Assembly (NCBI GenBank): GCA_018242665.1
Contig: JAFEBL010000010.1
Coordinates: forward strand, 124,001-188,000
Direction: 5' to 3'
DNA: 64,000 nt
DNA from: Nitrospira sp.
GTDB lineage: Bacteria; Nitrospirota; Nitrospiria; Nitrospirales; Nitrospiraceae
The notes under the pieces were generated by a model that was not told the origin of the DNA, searched no databases, and was given only the letters and a program-made list of their open reading frames with translations. Both the position numbers and the translations under genes were made by a program. Positions 15,730 through 24,529 of this stretch are shown in pieces (within the stretch, counting starts at the first letter, position 1; each line of letters starts with the position of its first letter).

Positions 15730-18066
15730 CTAGAATTTCGCTCCCATCGTACCGGCGACGGTAAACGATGCGCCGGGGAAGTAGGTCGGCGTCGCATCGC
15801 CGTTCCGTTCATCGGCAGTGATAATGGCCACGTATCGTTTGTCGAACAGATTCAACAGACTCAGTCCGGCAAAAATCTGCTTGGGCAGCCACGGCGATGG
15901 ACGCTTCAGTTCTTTCTCGTAGTTGATATACAGGTCCATCACGGCATAGGACGGCACCCGCTGCGTGTTGCGCACTTCGCCGTACCGATGACCCAGGATG
16001 CGCGCCATCGGAGACAGGGAGAAGCCCATGAACTGATAGGTCAAACCTGCCTTGCCGGTGACGTATGGGACATCAGGAATCTGCTTGCCCTTGACGGCAA
16101 CCACCGTCGCGGTCGCGGTCCGGATGTTGTCGTCGAAGGTGAATCGGTTGAAGGACCCGCCGGCGAAGATCGTGAGGTTCGGAATCGGCGTGACGCCGAC
16201 CTCGATTTCTGCTCCGTATGACGTGGCCCGACTCGCCGGCTGCTGGTAGGTGAGATTGACGACGGGATCGAACACCGCGACTTGCTTATCGTGATAGATC
16301 CCGTAGAACAACGTCGGGGCGATGTACCACTCATGCGTCGTATAGCGGAATCCCAAATCGAAGTTGTCGGCGACTTCCAGCCTGAGTCGATCCCACAGAT
16401 TCTGCAACGTCACACCCGCGGCCTGGAATCTCGCCAGGTTGCCGGTAAACGACGAGTACAGGGGACCTTGGAACGGATAGGCAAAGTTCCGCCCATAGGC
16501 GAAGCGAAGATGTTTTGTCTCATCGATGCTGTAGGTCGCGCCGAAATAGGGCAAGAACGCATCGTCGCTGACGCGTGAAACGCTGGTCGCCGAATTGACG
16601 GATGGATTGAAATTGAATGCTTGTTGATAATCGACGTTCGGCACACCGGCCGCATTGTAGCCGATGACTCCGGGCACTTCGGCTCGCACATACCGTACGC
16701 CGGTTTGGATATAGAGCCGGTCGAACCGGCGGCCCACGCTGACATAGGGGCTATAAAAGCGCCGGTGTTCGACCTTCGCCAACGTCGCCCAGCCGGCGAA
16801 CTGGAGATCACCAGTCGGGCTGATCCGAAAGGCCTTCTGCGAAAAACCCGGCGGGATGGTCTGGATGCCTTGAAACCAGTTGCCAATGACGAAATCTGTG
16901 TCCCAGATCGTGTGTTCGTATTGCGTCACCAACCCATATTGGGACTGTGTGATGTCGAACCTCACCACGCCGGGCGCACCTAAGGTATTCGCCGAGCCGA
17001 ATTGTCGGAAGCCGTGATCGCCCACGTAATACGGCTTGATGATTAAGCGGCTCTTGTCGGTCGGTTTCCACTCCAGCGCGGCGATGCCGTTATATTCCGT
17101 GAAGGTCTGTTTGTTGAACCCGAAGAAGTTGACGTCTTGCGCCGCATTGCCTAACAACCGGGGATTGAAGTCGAATCGATTGAAACTGTTGAGGTTGCTC
17201 GCCTGCGCGTAGGACAAGCTCCGGTATTCGTTAAGACGGAATTCGTTGTACACGCCGTACACTTCCAGCTTGAGACGGTCCGAAAATTTGTGCACGATCC
17301 CGATCTCGCCGTTTCCGCGCCGCTGTTCGCCTTCCCCTCGCCACTTGTCGGCTCCGGTATAGGAAAACGATCCGAACATCTTGGTACCGGTCGGCAAGGT
17401 CCCGGAATCCAGGCGGGCGAAGGTCCGCCGGAAATCAAACGACCCGAAACTCTGCTTGAAGGTCGCTCCCGGTTGATCGCTCGGCCTGAGCAGCGACAGA
17501 TCCAACGAGCCGGCTGTGTCGCCAAATCCCAAACCCAGGTAGGGTGGAAGCGGGCCACGGAAAAAGTTAATCGCTGCGACGTTGTCCAGATCGTAGAGAT
17601 TGCCGATCGACGCCTGCCCCACATTGACCGTGGAGGGCGTGCCTTCCACGGTGCTGGAGAGCCCGCTGAAGGTGTACCCCAATTGTCCGCGAACCCGCAG
17701 AAAGTTTTGATCAACCGTCAGCCCGAACGGATCCGTCGTTTCCACCAGCACCGAAGGCAACATGGACATCACTTTGTAGGGACTGGTCTGCGCCGGACCG
17801 CCGAGCGTTTTGATCGCTTCCCGATTCATCGTGGTCTCGGTATTCGTCTGCGTCGTCTTCGGCTGTAGGAATCCGCGGGATTGCGCTTGTTCCTGAATCT
17901 TGACATCTTCGAGCACGACTTCCGACCTTCCGCTGTCGTCCGGGCGAGCGGAGGACAGTTCCGGTGCTTCGTCCGCCCACGCGAGAGCCGACCCACAACA
18001 GCTCACGGCCGCGAGCAGGATGAGGACCGAGAGAAGCCGAGCGGAGAATCGCGATATGTGGTTCAT
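15730..18066 (-). CDS. TonB-dependent outer-membrane receptor 1
   Basis: The product is 778 residues, from the ATG at 18066 with AAGG 8 bases upstream. After the signal peptide (to about ALAWADE) comes a probable TonB box EVVLEDVKI, a plug domain with VRGQLGYTFSGLSSTVEGTP and INFFRGPLPP, and a 22-strand barrel ending in FTVAGTMGAKF. The final Phe is the standard outer-membrane sorting signal. It resembles the neighbouring receptor closely (shared AQASNLN.F..FDFN and FFGFNKQTF or YFGFNKQTF blocks), indicating tandem duplication. It is the gene before binding protein 2, so the two probably share a ligand. Annotation tools may label it a siderophore or copper receptor, but the sequence alone does not decide. 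Confidence 0.9.
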   Translation of the reverse strand: MNHISRFSARLLSVLILLAAVSCCGSALAWADEAPELSSARPDDSGRSEVVLEDVKIQEQAQSRGFLQPKTTQTNTETTMNREAIKTLGGPAQTSPYKVMSMLPSVLVETTDPFGLTVDQNFLRVRGQLGYTFSGLSSTVEGTPSTVNVGQASIGNLYDLDNVAAINFFRGPLPPYLGLGFGDTAGSLDLSLLRPSDQPGATFKQSFGSFDFRRTFARLDSGTLPTGTKMFGSFSYTGADKWRGEGEQRRGNGEIGIVHKFSDRLKLEVYGVYNEFRLNEYRSLSYAQASNLNSFNRFDFNPRLLGNAAQDVNFFGFNKQTFTEYNGIAALEWKPTDKSRLIIKPYYVGDHGFRQFGSANTLGAPGVVRFDITQSQYGLVTQYEHTIWDTDFVIGNWFQGIQTIPPGFSQKAFRISPTGDLQFAGWATLAKVEHRRFYSPYVSVGRRFDRLYIQTGVRYVRAEVPGVIGYNAAGVPNVDYQQAFNFNPSVNSATSVSRVSDDAFLPYFGATYSIDETKHLRFAYGRNFAYPFQGPLYSSFTGNLARFQAAGVTLQNLWDRLRLEVADNFDLGFRYTTHEWYIAPTLFYGIYHDKQVAVFDPVVNLTYQQPASRATSYGAEIEVGVTPIPNLTIFAGGSFNRFTFDDNIRTATATVVAVKGKQIPDVPYVTGKAGLTYQFMGFSLSPMARILGHRYGEVRNTQRVPSYAVMDLYINYEKELKRPSPWLPKQIFAGLSLLNLFDKRYVAIITADERNGDATPTYFPGASFTVAGTMGAKF

Positions 18067-18076
18067 CACCGGCGCC

Positions 18077-20377
18077 TTAAAATTTGGCTCCCACCGTCAA
18101 TGCCACGGTAAAGGGAGCGCCGGGAAAGTACGATGTCCCGCCGGCGAACGTTTCATCGAATGAATTAATCACCCCGATGTATTTCTTATCGAACAAGTTG
18201 AGGAAGCTCACCATCACGAAGCCGTCCTTCATGTAGAACTTTTCAAACAGCTTGCGATCGGCATACATCAGGTTCAGATCCACCGTCATGTAGGGCGCGA
18301 TCTGTTCTGTATTCAGCGCATCGCCGAAACGAGCGCCGACGTAGCGGAAGATCGGCGAGACGGAGAAACCGTTCCAGGTATAGGTCGCTCCGGCTTTGAT
18401 TGTGAGACGCGGCACATTGGGCGATTGCTTCCCCTTGACCGGGGAAAAGACCCCTGTGGCGGTCCTGACATCGTCGAGGAGTTCGGCCTTGTTGTATCCG
18501 CCGGAGGCATAGAAAGAGAGGTTGTCGAGCGGTTGGACGCCCAGTTCCAATTCTCCGCCGTATTGCCGGCCTTCCGCAGCAGCCGTCGGTACGGAGGTAT
18601 TGATGGCGGTATCGAAGATATTGATGAGCTGGTGATGCACCAGGTTGTAGAACAGGACCGGAGCCACGTACCACGTGTCCCCCTTGTAACGGAATCCCAG
18701 ATCGAACTTGTCGGCGGTTTCCAAGCGCATCGACCCAACCAGATAGTCGAGGGTCAAACCTTGACTGACAAACGCCGCTCGATTCTGATTGAACACGCTC
18801 ATGAGGCTAGGGAAACCTCTCGGCCTCGCATATTGCCGACCGTAGCTGGCATACAGCGCGATACGATCCGTGAGGTCGTAGCTCAATCCCAGATTGGGCA
18901 GGATCTGTCCCTGGATCCGGCGTCCATAACTGGCGCCTGGATCCCTGGCCGGATTCTGGGCGTAGGCTTGATCCAACGACACATCGCCGACACCCGTCGG
19001 CACGAGCGCATTTTTCCCCACCTCGTTCATGTAGAGATAGCGGACGCCGCCGTCGATATGAAGACGCTGCACATCCTTCACGAACCGCACATACGGGCTA
19101 TGAAACTGGGACACCCCGTCGTTCTCCGTCAGGACGAGCCAATTGTCGAAGGCCACGCCATTACCGACGGGCCGGTAGCCTTTGATGGCCAAGGGATGGT
19201 CGTACCATTCGGACCATACGCCGGCCATGAACGTGGTATCGAAGAGGGTGGTCTTGTATTCGAGAATCGCGCCATAACGCTGAAAATCCGAATTGATCGT
19301 ATCTTGAATGCCGGGGCCGGTTGTGAACGAAGACGTGGGATATTGGAACACGCGCAGATTGGCCACATTGGTAAAGTTATGACGCGTCTCACGCCAGTAG
19401 TACGGTTTCAACGTGATGGAACTCGTCGAGGACGTTTCAATCGCGAGATTGCCCATGAGGCTCGCGCCCCGGAAGGTCTGTTTGTTGAAGCCGAAATAAT
19501 TAATGTCCTGGGCCGCGGCGTTCCGAATCGTGCTGTTGAAATCGAAAAATCGAAATTGGTTGAGGTTGCTCGCTTGCGCGAACGTCAGCGGTCGATAATT
19601 GTTCTCGACGGTCTCTGTGTAGTCCCCGAACAATTCGAATTTGACGTGCCGGCCGAAGTCTTGCGCGAGTCCCATCGAAACATGCGTGCGTCCGTCGGGA
19701 GATTGTCCAGCGCCCCGCCATTTGTCCGCAGTGGTGTAGGAGTACGATGCAAACAGCCTGGTGCCCGTCTTGAGTTGTCCTGAATCCACGCGGCCATAGG
19801 ATCGGTACAAGTCCCACATGCCGTAGGTCTGGCGGAAGGTCAGACCGAATTCGTCGGACGGACGCATCATGGTGGCTTCCATCACGCCGGCGGTATTCGC
19901 CGCTCCGAAACTTTTGTTCACCGGCACCGCGCCCGGATAGAGCGTGATAGTGGAGAAATTCTCCATGTCGAACATGTCCGACCGTGGGCCTGGCGATGAG
20001 ATGCCCCAGACCGGCACCCCCTCGATGGTGAAGCCGGCCGTGATTCCTTGCCGGCCCCTGATCCGCACGCCGCCCGTGTTGTTCAGCAAATTCGTGCTCA
20101 GACCGTACGCGTCGATGGTTTCGAAGTGAACGGACGGAAGGATGTCGATGGCCTTATAGATGGAGGTTTGTCCAGGCCCGGCCAGTTTTTCGATTCCTTC
20201 TTTGGTCACTGTGCGTTCCGTTCGAGGCTGCGCTTGTTTCGATTCCACGATGGAAACCGCTGTGCGCGGAGGTCGCACTTGGATATCTTCTAAATTCACT
20301 TCTTCAGCGCCGCTCATCGAACCGGCACAGAGACTCAGGGCCACAACGCACAGGCTGTGTCGAAGTATGGGTCTCAT
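18077..20377 (-). CDS. TonB-dependent outer-membrane receptor 2
   Basis: The product is 766 residues. The ATG at 20377 lies behind AGGTGGAAA, and the longer frame to 20395 is less likely. The signal peptide ends near SMSGAEE. A putative TonB box EVNLEDIQV is followed by a plug (VRIRGRQGITAGFTIEGVPV, ITLYPGAVPV) and a barrel ending in FTVALTVGAKF. It is the likely product of a duplication shared with the receptor 10 bases downstream. The first gene in a run of about ten minus-strand genes after LLM-1, it may have its own promoter in the 213-base gap up to 20590. Confidence 0.9.
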   Translation of the reverse strand: MRPILRHSLCVVALSLCAGSMSGAEEVNLEDIQVRPPRTAVSIVESKQAQPRTERTVTKEGIEKLAGPGQTSIYKAIDILPSVHFETIDAYGLSTNLLNNTGGVRIRGRQGITAGFTIEGVPVWGISSPGPRSDMFDMENFSTITLYPGAVPVNKSFGAANTAGVMEATMMRPSDEFGLTFRQTYGMWDLYRSYGRVDSGQLKTGTRLFASYSYTTADKWRGAGQSPDGRTHVSMGLAQDFGRHVKFELFGDYTETVENNYRPLTFAQASNLNQFRFFDFNSTIRNAAAQDINYFGFNKQTFRGASLMGNLAIETSSTSSITLKPYYWRETRHNFTNVANLRVFQYPTSSFTTGPGIQDTINSDFQRYGAILEYKTTLFDTTFMAGVWSEWYDHPLAIKGYRPVGNGVAFDNWLVLTENDGVSQFHSPYVRFVKDVQRLHIDGGVRYLYMNEVGKNALVPTGVGDVSLDQAYAQNPARDPGASYGRRIQGQILPNLGLSYDLTDRIALYASYGRQYARPRGFPSLMSVFNQNRAAFVSQGLTLDYLVGSMRLETADKFDLGFRYKGDTWYVAPVLFYNLVHHQLINIFDTAINTSVPTAAAEGRQYGGELELGVQPLDNLSFYASGGYNKAELLDDVRTATGVFSPVKGKQSPNVPRLTIKAGATYTWNGFSVSPIFRYVGARFGDALNTEQIAPYMTVDLNLMYADRKLFEKFYMKDGFVMVSFLNLFDKKYIGVINSFDETFAGGTSYFPGAPFTVALTVGAKF

Positions 20378-20590
20378 CACATTTCCACCTGCCACGGCTA
20401 TTCAGTGCGACAGTGATACAGGAAATAAATGCTAGTTTCCTTGACATGCGCTTCGTTCACCTTTGATTCATGTCAGACGAGTCTTAGGCCTTTTGACCTA
20501 TGGGAAGAAAAACAGAAGCCTGAGAGGGGTGCTATCCGTCCATGCGAAGAGCAGCGTGAGGACTCTGAGCAGGCAGATGAGAGGCGTGAT

Positions 20591-21619
20591 TTACGTTGAG
20601 GGGAACGGGCTGCTACTTGCGAAGGGCGCATCATGCGCCGACCCAAAATAGGGCATCACTTCGTCTGACAGCAGCCGGAGGGAGCGCCGCAGCAAATCTG
20701 GCGGCAAGTATCCAAAGAATCCCATCAGACAGTTGACGTGACGGCTACCGGTGAGATGGGTGAGTTCCAGCAACCGGGTGCGGCAAGTCGCCGGCCCGCC
20801 GGCAATGACCATGTGCTGGTAAAATCGCTCAACCTCTAAATCCGATTCCATCAGGGTTCCGGGCTTCGCGGGGATGCCTGCCTTGCGTAATCGTTCCGTC
20901 AAGAGGTGCAACACCGGCAAGAGCTCCTGCCTGGCCGCCTCATCGCTGATCCCGACATAGACAAAGCGGCCGATCGGGACATGATGGACATCGCCGCCTT
21001 CCGTCTCGAACGCCCGAACGATTCGGCAGATATTGGGGAGCGATTGAATCCCGTGCTGAATCAGGCGATGGCCCTCGCGAGCGGCCCACGCGGCCGTGCT
21101 TTCATTGTAGGTTCCGATGTAGATGGGCGGATTGGGCTGCTGCAGCGGTTTCGGTTGCACATCGAACGACCTCCCGTTCACGCACACCTCTCCCGGTGAC
21201 CAGCACTGGATCAGCGTGGAGAGGTCCCGCTCAAACTCCTTGCGGCCCATGTCCGGATCGACCCCGAATGCCGTGGAATAGTCCCGGTTCCCGCCGCGAG
21301 ACACGCCGAAATCGATGCGCCCTCCGCTCATCACGTCCAGCGTGGCAATCTCCTCTGCCAGCCTGACGGGATGATGAAGTGGAAGAAGCAGCACCGAGAA
21401 TCCGATGCGGATATGCTGTGTATGCGCGGCCAGCTGCGCCGCCGCAATCAAGGGAGAAAAACAGAACCGCCCCCGGCCATCCCGTGGACGTTGAAAGTGT
21501 TCTTCGTTCAACCAGAGCGACTCGAACCCCGCCGCTTCGGCCATCTGCGCAAAGATAGGCCACTGCGCCGGCATGAGCGATTCGAATCCTGCACCGCATC
21601 CTGAAAGACCAAATTTCAT
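20591..21619 (-). CDS. LLM-class (luciferase-like) flavin-dependent oxidoreductase 1
   Basis: The product is 342 residues, from the ATG at 21619 behind CAGGGAG. It has a luciferase-like TIM barrel: MKFGLSGCGAGFES, FESLWLNEEHFQRP, IRIGFSVLLLPLHHPVRLAE and MSGGRIDFGVSRGG. The same barrel blocks occur in the protein at 13675-14655, but overall identity looks moderate, so the two may act on different substrates. Reaction class: FMNH2- or F420-dependent monooxygenation or reduction. It lies 213 bases upstream of receptor 2 on the same strand and probably opens the uptake regulon. Confidence 0.83.
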   Translation of the reverse strand: MKFGLSGCGAGFESLMPAQWPIFAQMAEAAGFESLWLNEEHFQRPRDGRGRFCFSPLIAAAQLAAHTQHIRIGFSVLLLPLHHPVRLAEEIATLDVMSGGRIDFGVSRGGNRDYSTAFGVDPDMGRKEFERDLSTLIQCWSPGEVCVNGRSFDVQPKPLQQPNPPIYIGTYNESTAAWAAREGHRLIQHGIQSLPNICRIVRAFETEGGDVHHVPIGRFVYVGISDEAARQELLPVLHLLTERLRKAGIPAKPGTLMESDLEVERFYQHMVIAGGPATCRTRLLELTHLTGSRHVNCLMGFFGYLPPDLLRRSLRLLSDEVMPYFGSAHDAPFASSSPFPST

Positions 21620-21798
21620 CGTCTGCTCCCTGGTGAAGGCCTTCATACACGTGACACACAACAGATACACCGTCAGGACTAAGAACTCCTTGATCGATGC
21701 AGGGATAGAAGCTTGATGTGCGTCAAGCCGGCAGGTAGGGCTTTGGATGGGGATGCGACAAAAAGGTGGTCGATTGAATGAGCGCCGGTACCAGCCGT

Positions 21799-22563
21799 TT
21801 ACAGCAGGACCGGCTCCGCATTCACGGCGGGCTCCTGAAGATCGGATGCCCGCCCCCGAGACAACCTGAGGAGCCTGGGGAGGTTAGTCAGAGTGATGAG
21901 TTTACCCTGTGCCAGCAGAAGTTTTTCCGTCTGAAATGCTCCCAATAGACGAGCCAGCGTCTCGGGCGTGATCCCGGTCATTTCTGCCAGCTCTTCCCGT
22001 TTTAACGACATACCAATTTGAATGCCATCCTCCCCGTCCGATCCAAACCGCCTGGCGAGCTCGATCAACGTGGCTGCCAACCGCTCGCGCGCGTTCTTGA
22101 ACGTAAAGGCGTCCAGCTGGGTCAGGTTCGATCGCACTTCGCTACTGAGTAATTCAATGAGCTTGAGGGCCAAGGTGCTGTCTCGCCTGACGAGATCCAG
22201 GTACGCCTTTCGCTCGATCAGGCAAATCTTGCAGGGCTCAAGGGTTTCACACGTGGTCTGGTGGACGGAGTTTTGCGCAAACGCATGTTTCTCGATGATT
22301 TCGCCGGCCTCCAAAATTCTGACAATCAAGCGCTGCCCCTTGTAGGAGGAGCGTGTCAATTTCACCTTCCCGGAGCAAAGCATGTAGAGGCCGATACTGA
22401 GGTGTCCTTCATAAAAGACGACTTGGTTTGCTTGATAGGACAGTGGAATTCGAATGCGGTGAAAATCTTCGAGCTGATGGCCATCCATCTCGAAAATATT
22501 TTCGTGGCCTGTCTTTTTCTGTGTGGTGCAGCAGGGTGAAGTGCGGTCGGCTGGTCTGTTCAT
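21799..22563 (-). CDS. Crp/Fnr-family transcriptional regulator
   Basis: This 254-residue protein has a GGAGAAACCTC ribosome binding site. An N-terminal cyclic-nucleotide-binding-like beta roll (about residues 35-140) is followed by a long dimerisation helix and a winged helix-turn-helix, with MSLKREELAEMTGITPETLA as recognition region. Cysteines occur at 11, 12, 63, 105, 111 and 114. The pattern does not match the Fnr C-x2-C-x5-C motif, but the 105/111/114 cluster (CETLEPCKIC) leaves open metal, redox or Fe-S sensing. It is divergently oriented to the porin-modA genes and head-on upstream of the LLM/receptor operon, so it is well placed to control both. Confidence 0.88.
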   Translation of the reverse strand: MNRPADRTSPCCTTQKKTGHENIFEMDGHQLEDFHRIRIPLSYQANQVVFYEGHLSIGLYMLCSGKVKLTRSSYKGQRLIVRILEAGEIIEKHAFAQNSVHQTTCETLEPCKICLIERKAYLDLVRRDSTLALKLIELLSSEVRSNLTQLDAFTFKNARERLAATLIELARRFGSDGEDGIQIGMSLKREELAEMTGITPETLARLLGAFQTEKLLLAQGKLITLTNLPRLLRLSRGRASDLQEPAVNAEPVLL

Positions 22564-22849
22564 GAGGTTTCTCCATCAGTTCCAAAGCTTGCTGTCCGTC
22601 CAACCTAGGAAACAGCGCACCTGAGAAACCTATCATAGTACATATATTATATTCAAATATACTTGCACAAAAAGAGCCATTCAGCCCAGGGCACTTCAGT
22701 ACTAATGCAATATTGTTGACAAAGTTATTAAACATAATGTATTCAATACCTCATCGGATTGAAGATATTTAAAAACCGCTTTGTCGGCAATTTCTTATAT
22801 GTAGGAATTCGCGCACAGCTAATCGTTCCATGGAGATGAGGAGTTGCAT
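22564..22849. promoter_or_regulatory. Divergent AT-rich promoter region between the Crp/Fnr gene and the porin gene
   Basis: This 286-base spacer is far richer in A/T than its flanks. On the plus strand TTGACA at 22716-22721 followed after 18 bases by TATTCA (22740-22745) is a plausible sigma-70-type promoter for the porin. An imperfect palindrome around 22638-22664 (GTACATATAT facing AAATATAC) could be a regulator site for the minus-strand gene. No strict Fnr or Crp box was found by eye. Confidence 0.45.
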
Positions 22850-24490
22850 ATGTCGATCAAAGCGCTCGGGATTGCCGGAATGCTGACCTCGTTGCTGCTC
22901 AGCCTTCCTCCTTCACAGGCTGCGGCAGTCGAGGAAGGTCAGTTCATCAAGAAAGACGGGAAATGGGAATATTACTCGGGCGAGGACCCGGGCCTGAAAT
23001 ATCTCCTGCTCAAAGGCATCATTTCGCAAGACGAATATGACCGAGGTCTCAAGGTCATCGAGAAACGCGAGCAGGTATCAAAACCCAACTATACAATCGA
23101 CGTGAACAACGGCCTGAACTTCCGTGTCGGAGACAAGTTCTTTCTCAAGCTGCGACTCCTGACGCAGGTTCGCTACACGCACAGCGCCTACAACAGTGCC
23201 TGGGGGACGATCGGAGATTCGCGCAACCCTGAAATCCTCGGCGGCCAAGTTGAATATCGGGCCATCCGGAAACAGAGCGACTCCAACCAATTCAGCGTAC
23301 CCCGTGTCCGCCTTCAATTCCTGGGTTACGCCTTCGACCCCGATTTTCGCTACAACATTTCCTGGGCGTTCGATCAGACCACCTGGAACCAGGAAGGCGG
23401 AAGCGGCAGAGCCGGTCTCCTCGATGCCTATATCTCCTCCTGGCACATTCCCTGGCTGACAGTTCAGGCCGGACAACAGCGCGTATGGTTCAATCGCGCC
23501 ACCATCAGTTCGATGGCCACGTCGACTTTCGCCGATAATCTCATCGTCCAAAACGCCTTCGCGGCCAATCAACAAAACAGCCGCGACATCGGTGTCAGCA
23601 TTTCCAGCGACGAAGACCAATACAAATTCAACTACGCCTTCGGGATTTGGGGCGGCGTGGGAGCGAATCTCGCACGGGAAGGCACCTCGGTCAGCCAAAA
23701 TGTCTTGCCGCAAACCGGCACGCCGGACGCTCCGGGAGCGGCGACCACGCGCACCTATAACTACGATACGCGCTTCTTGACTGGGGAAATGATGTACACC
23801 GCTCGATTGTTGTACAAAATCGCCGGGAATCCCGGTTATGGGCAGGGCGATATTTTAAATTCCCGCACCCTACAATCGGCGATCGCCTTCGGTTATGCCT
23901 ATAACCCAGCGCAAAACTATCTGAGCTCGATCCGTTCCGATATTGTCGATCGCGCTTACCGGCAGGCCATCGTCAAAGCGTACAACGGTCGCTTGCTCGC
24001 CGGCGGCATTTGGGACTTCCAGACCTATGAGGTCGACTTCATCGCCAAGTATCAAGGATGGTCGTTCCAGGCGGAAGGATATTACCGTCACCAACGGCTC
24101 CGCAGCGCCAATAGCGGAACCAGCGCCTTTGACTTGAATACGATCCCGTCGGCCCAATTTCTTGGGCCCCCTGTCAACCTGGGGCAGGCGTACGGATGGT
24201 ACGCGCAGGTGGGGAAATACATCATCCCACGCAAACTCGAACTCGCGGTGCGGTATGGATTTATGGATCCTTCGACCCAGCAGGTGAACGATCTGGTCAA
24301 AGAGTTCGGTGCTGCGATCAACTACAGCTTCGATGGCACCTACAACAACCGGCTCGTGATCGATTACTCGAACATCACAATGGGCAGTGGTGGACGAGCG
24401 CCGGACCGGTTCCCGTTTGAAAGCCAACCAGGATTCGGCAGCGACCTTGTCGAAAATCGGATCAATGTGCAGTACCAGTTCTACTTCTGA
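22850..24490 (+). CDS. OprO/OprP-like phosphate-selective (anion) porin
   Basis: The product is 546 residues from an ATG behind GATGAGGAG. The signal peptide ends at SQAAAVE. A short helical segment (LLLKGIISQDEYDRGLKVI) precedes a 16-strand-type barrel with many alternating aromatic strands (VPRVRLQFLGYAFDPDFRYN, WLTVQAGQQRVWFNR), ending in YQFYF with the terminal Phe. The RLRF/RFSIPRVRL-type start of the barrel is characteristic of phosphate-selective porin O/P. Members favour oxyanions. It lies 39 bases before a ModA-type protein, so molybdate or tungstate is a reasonable substrate, though phosphate or arsenate cannot be excluded. Confidence 0.82.
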   Translation: MSIKALGIAGMLTSLLLSLPPSQAAAVEEGQFIKKDGKWEYYSGEDPGLKYLLLKGIISQDEYDRGLKVIEKREQVSKPNYTIDVNNGLNFRVGDKFFLKLRLLTQVRYTHSAYNSAWGTIGDSRNPEILGGQVEYRAIRKQSDSNQFSVPRVRLQFLGYAFDPDFRYNISWAFDQTTWNQEGGSGRAGLLDAYISSWHIPWLTVQAGQQRVWFNRATISSMATSTFADNLIVQNAFAANQQNSRDIGVSISSDEDQYKFNYAFGIWGGVGANLAREGTSVSQNVLPQTGTPDAPGAATTRTYNYDTRFLTGEMMYTARLLYKIAGNPGYGQGDILNSRTLQSAIAFGYAYNPAQNYLSSIRSDIVDRAYRQAIVKAYNGRLLAGGIWDFQTYEVDFIAKYQGWSFQAEGYYRHQRLRSANSGTSAFDLNTIPSAQFLGPPVNLGQAYGWYAQVGKYIIPRKLELAVRYGFMDPSTQQVNDLVKEFGAAINYSFDGTYNNRLVIDYSNITMGSGGRAPDRFPFESQPGFGSDLVENRINVQYQFYF

Positions 24491-24529
24491 GTCCATATGA
24501 CAGGCCTTTACAGGCTCTTGGAGGACACC

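Noticed and set aside
15730-20377. Iron-siderophore or copper receptors as a firm assignment
   Set aside because: TonB-dependent receptors cannot be assigned a ligand from sequence by eye. The surrounding Mo/W-type genes make an oxyanion at least as likely, so no metal name is given.
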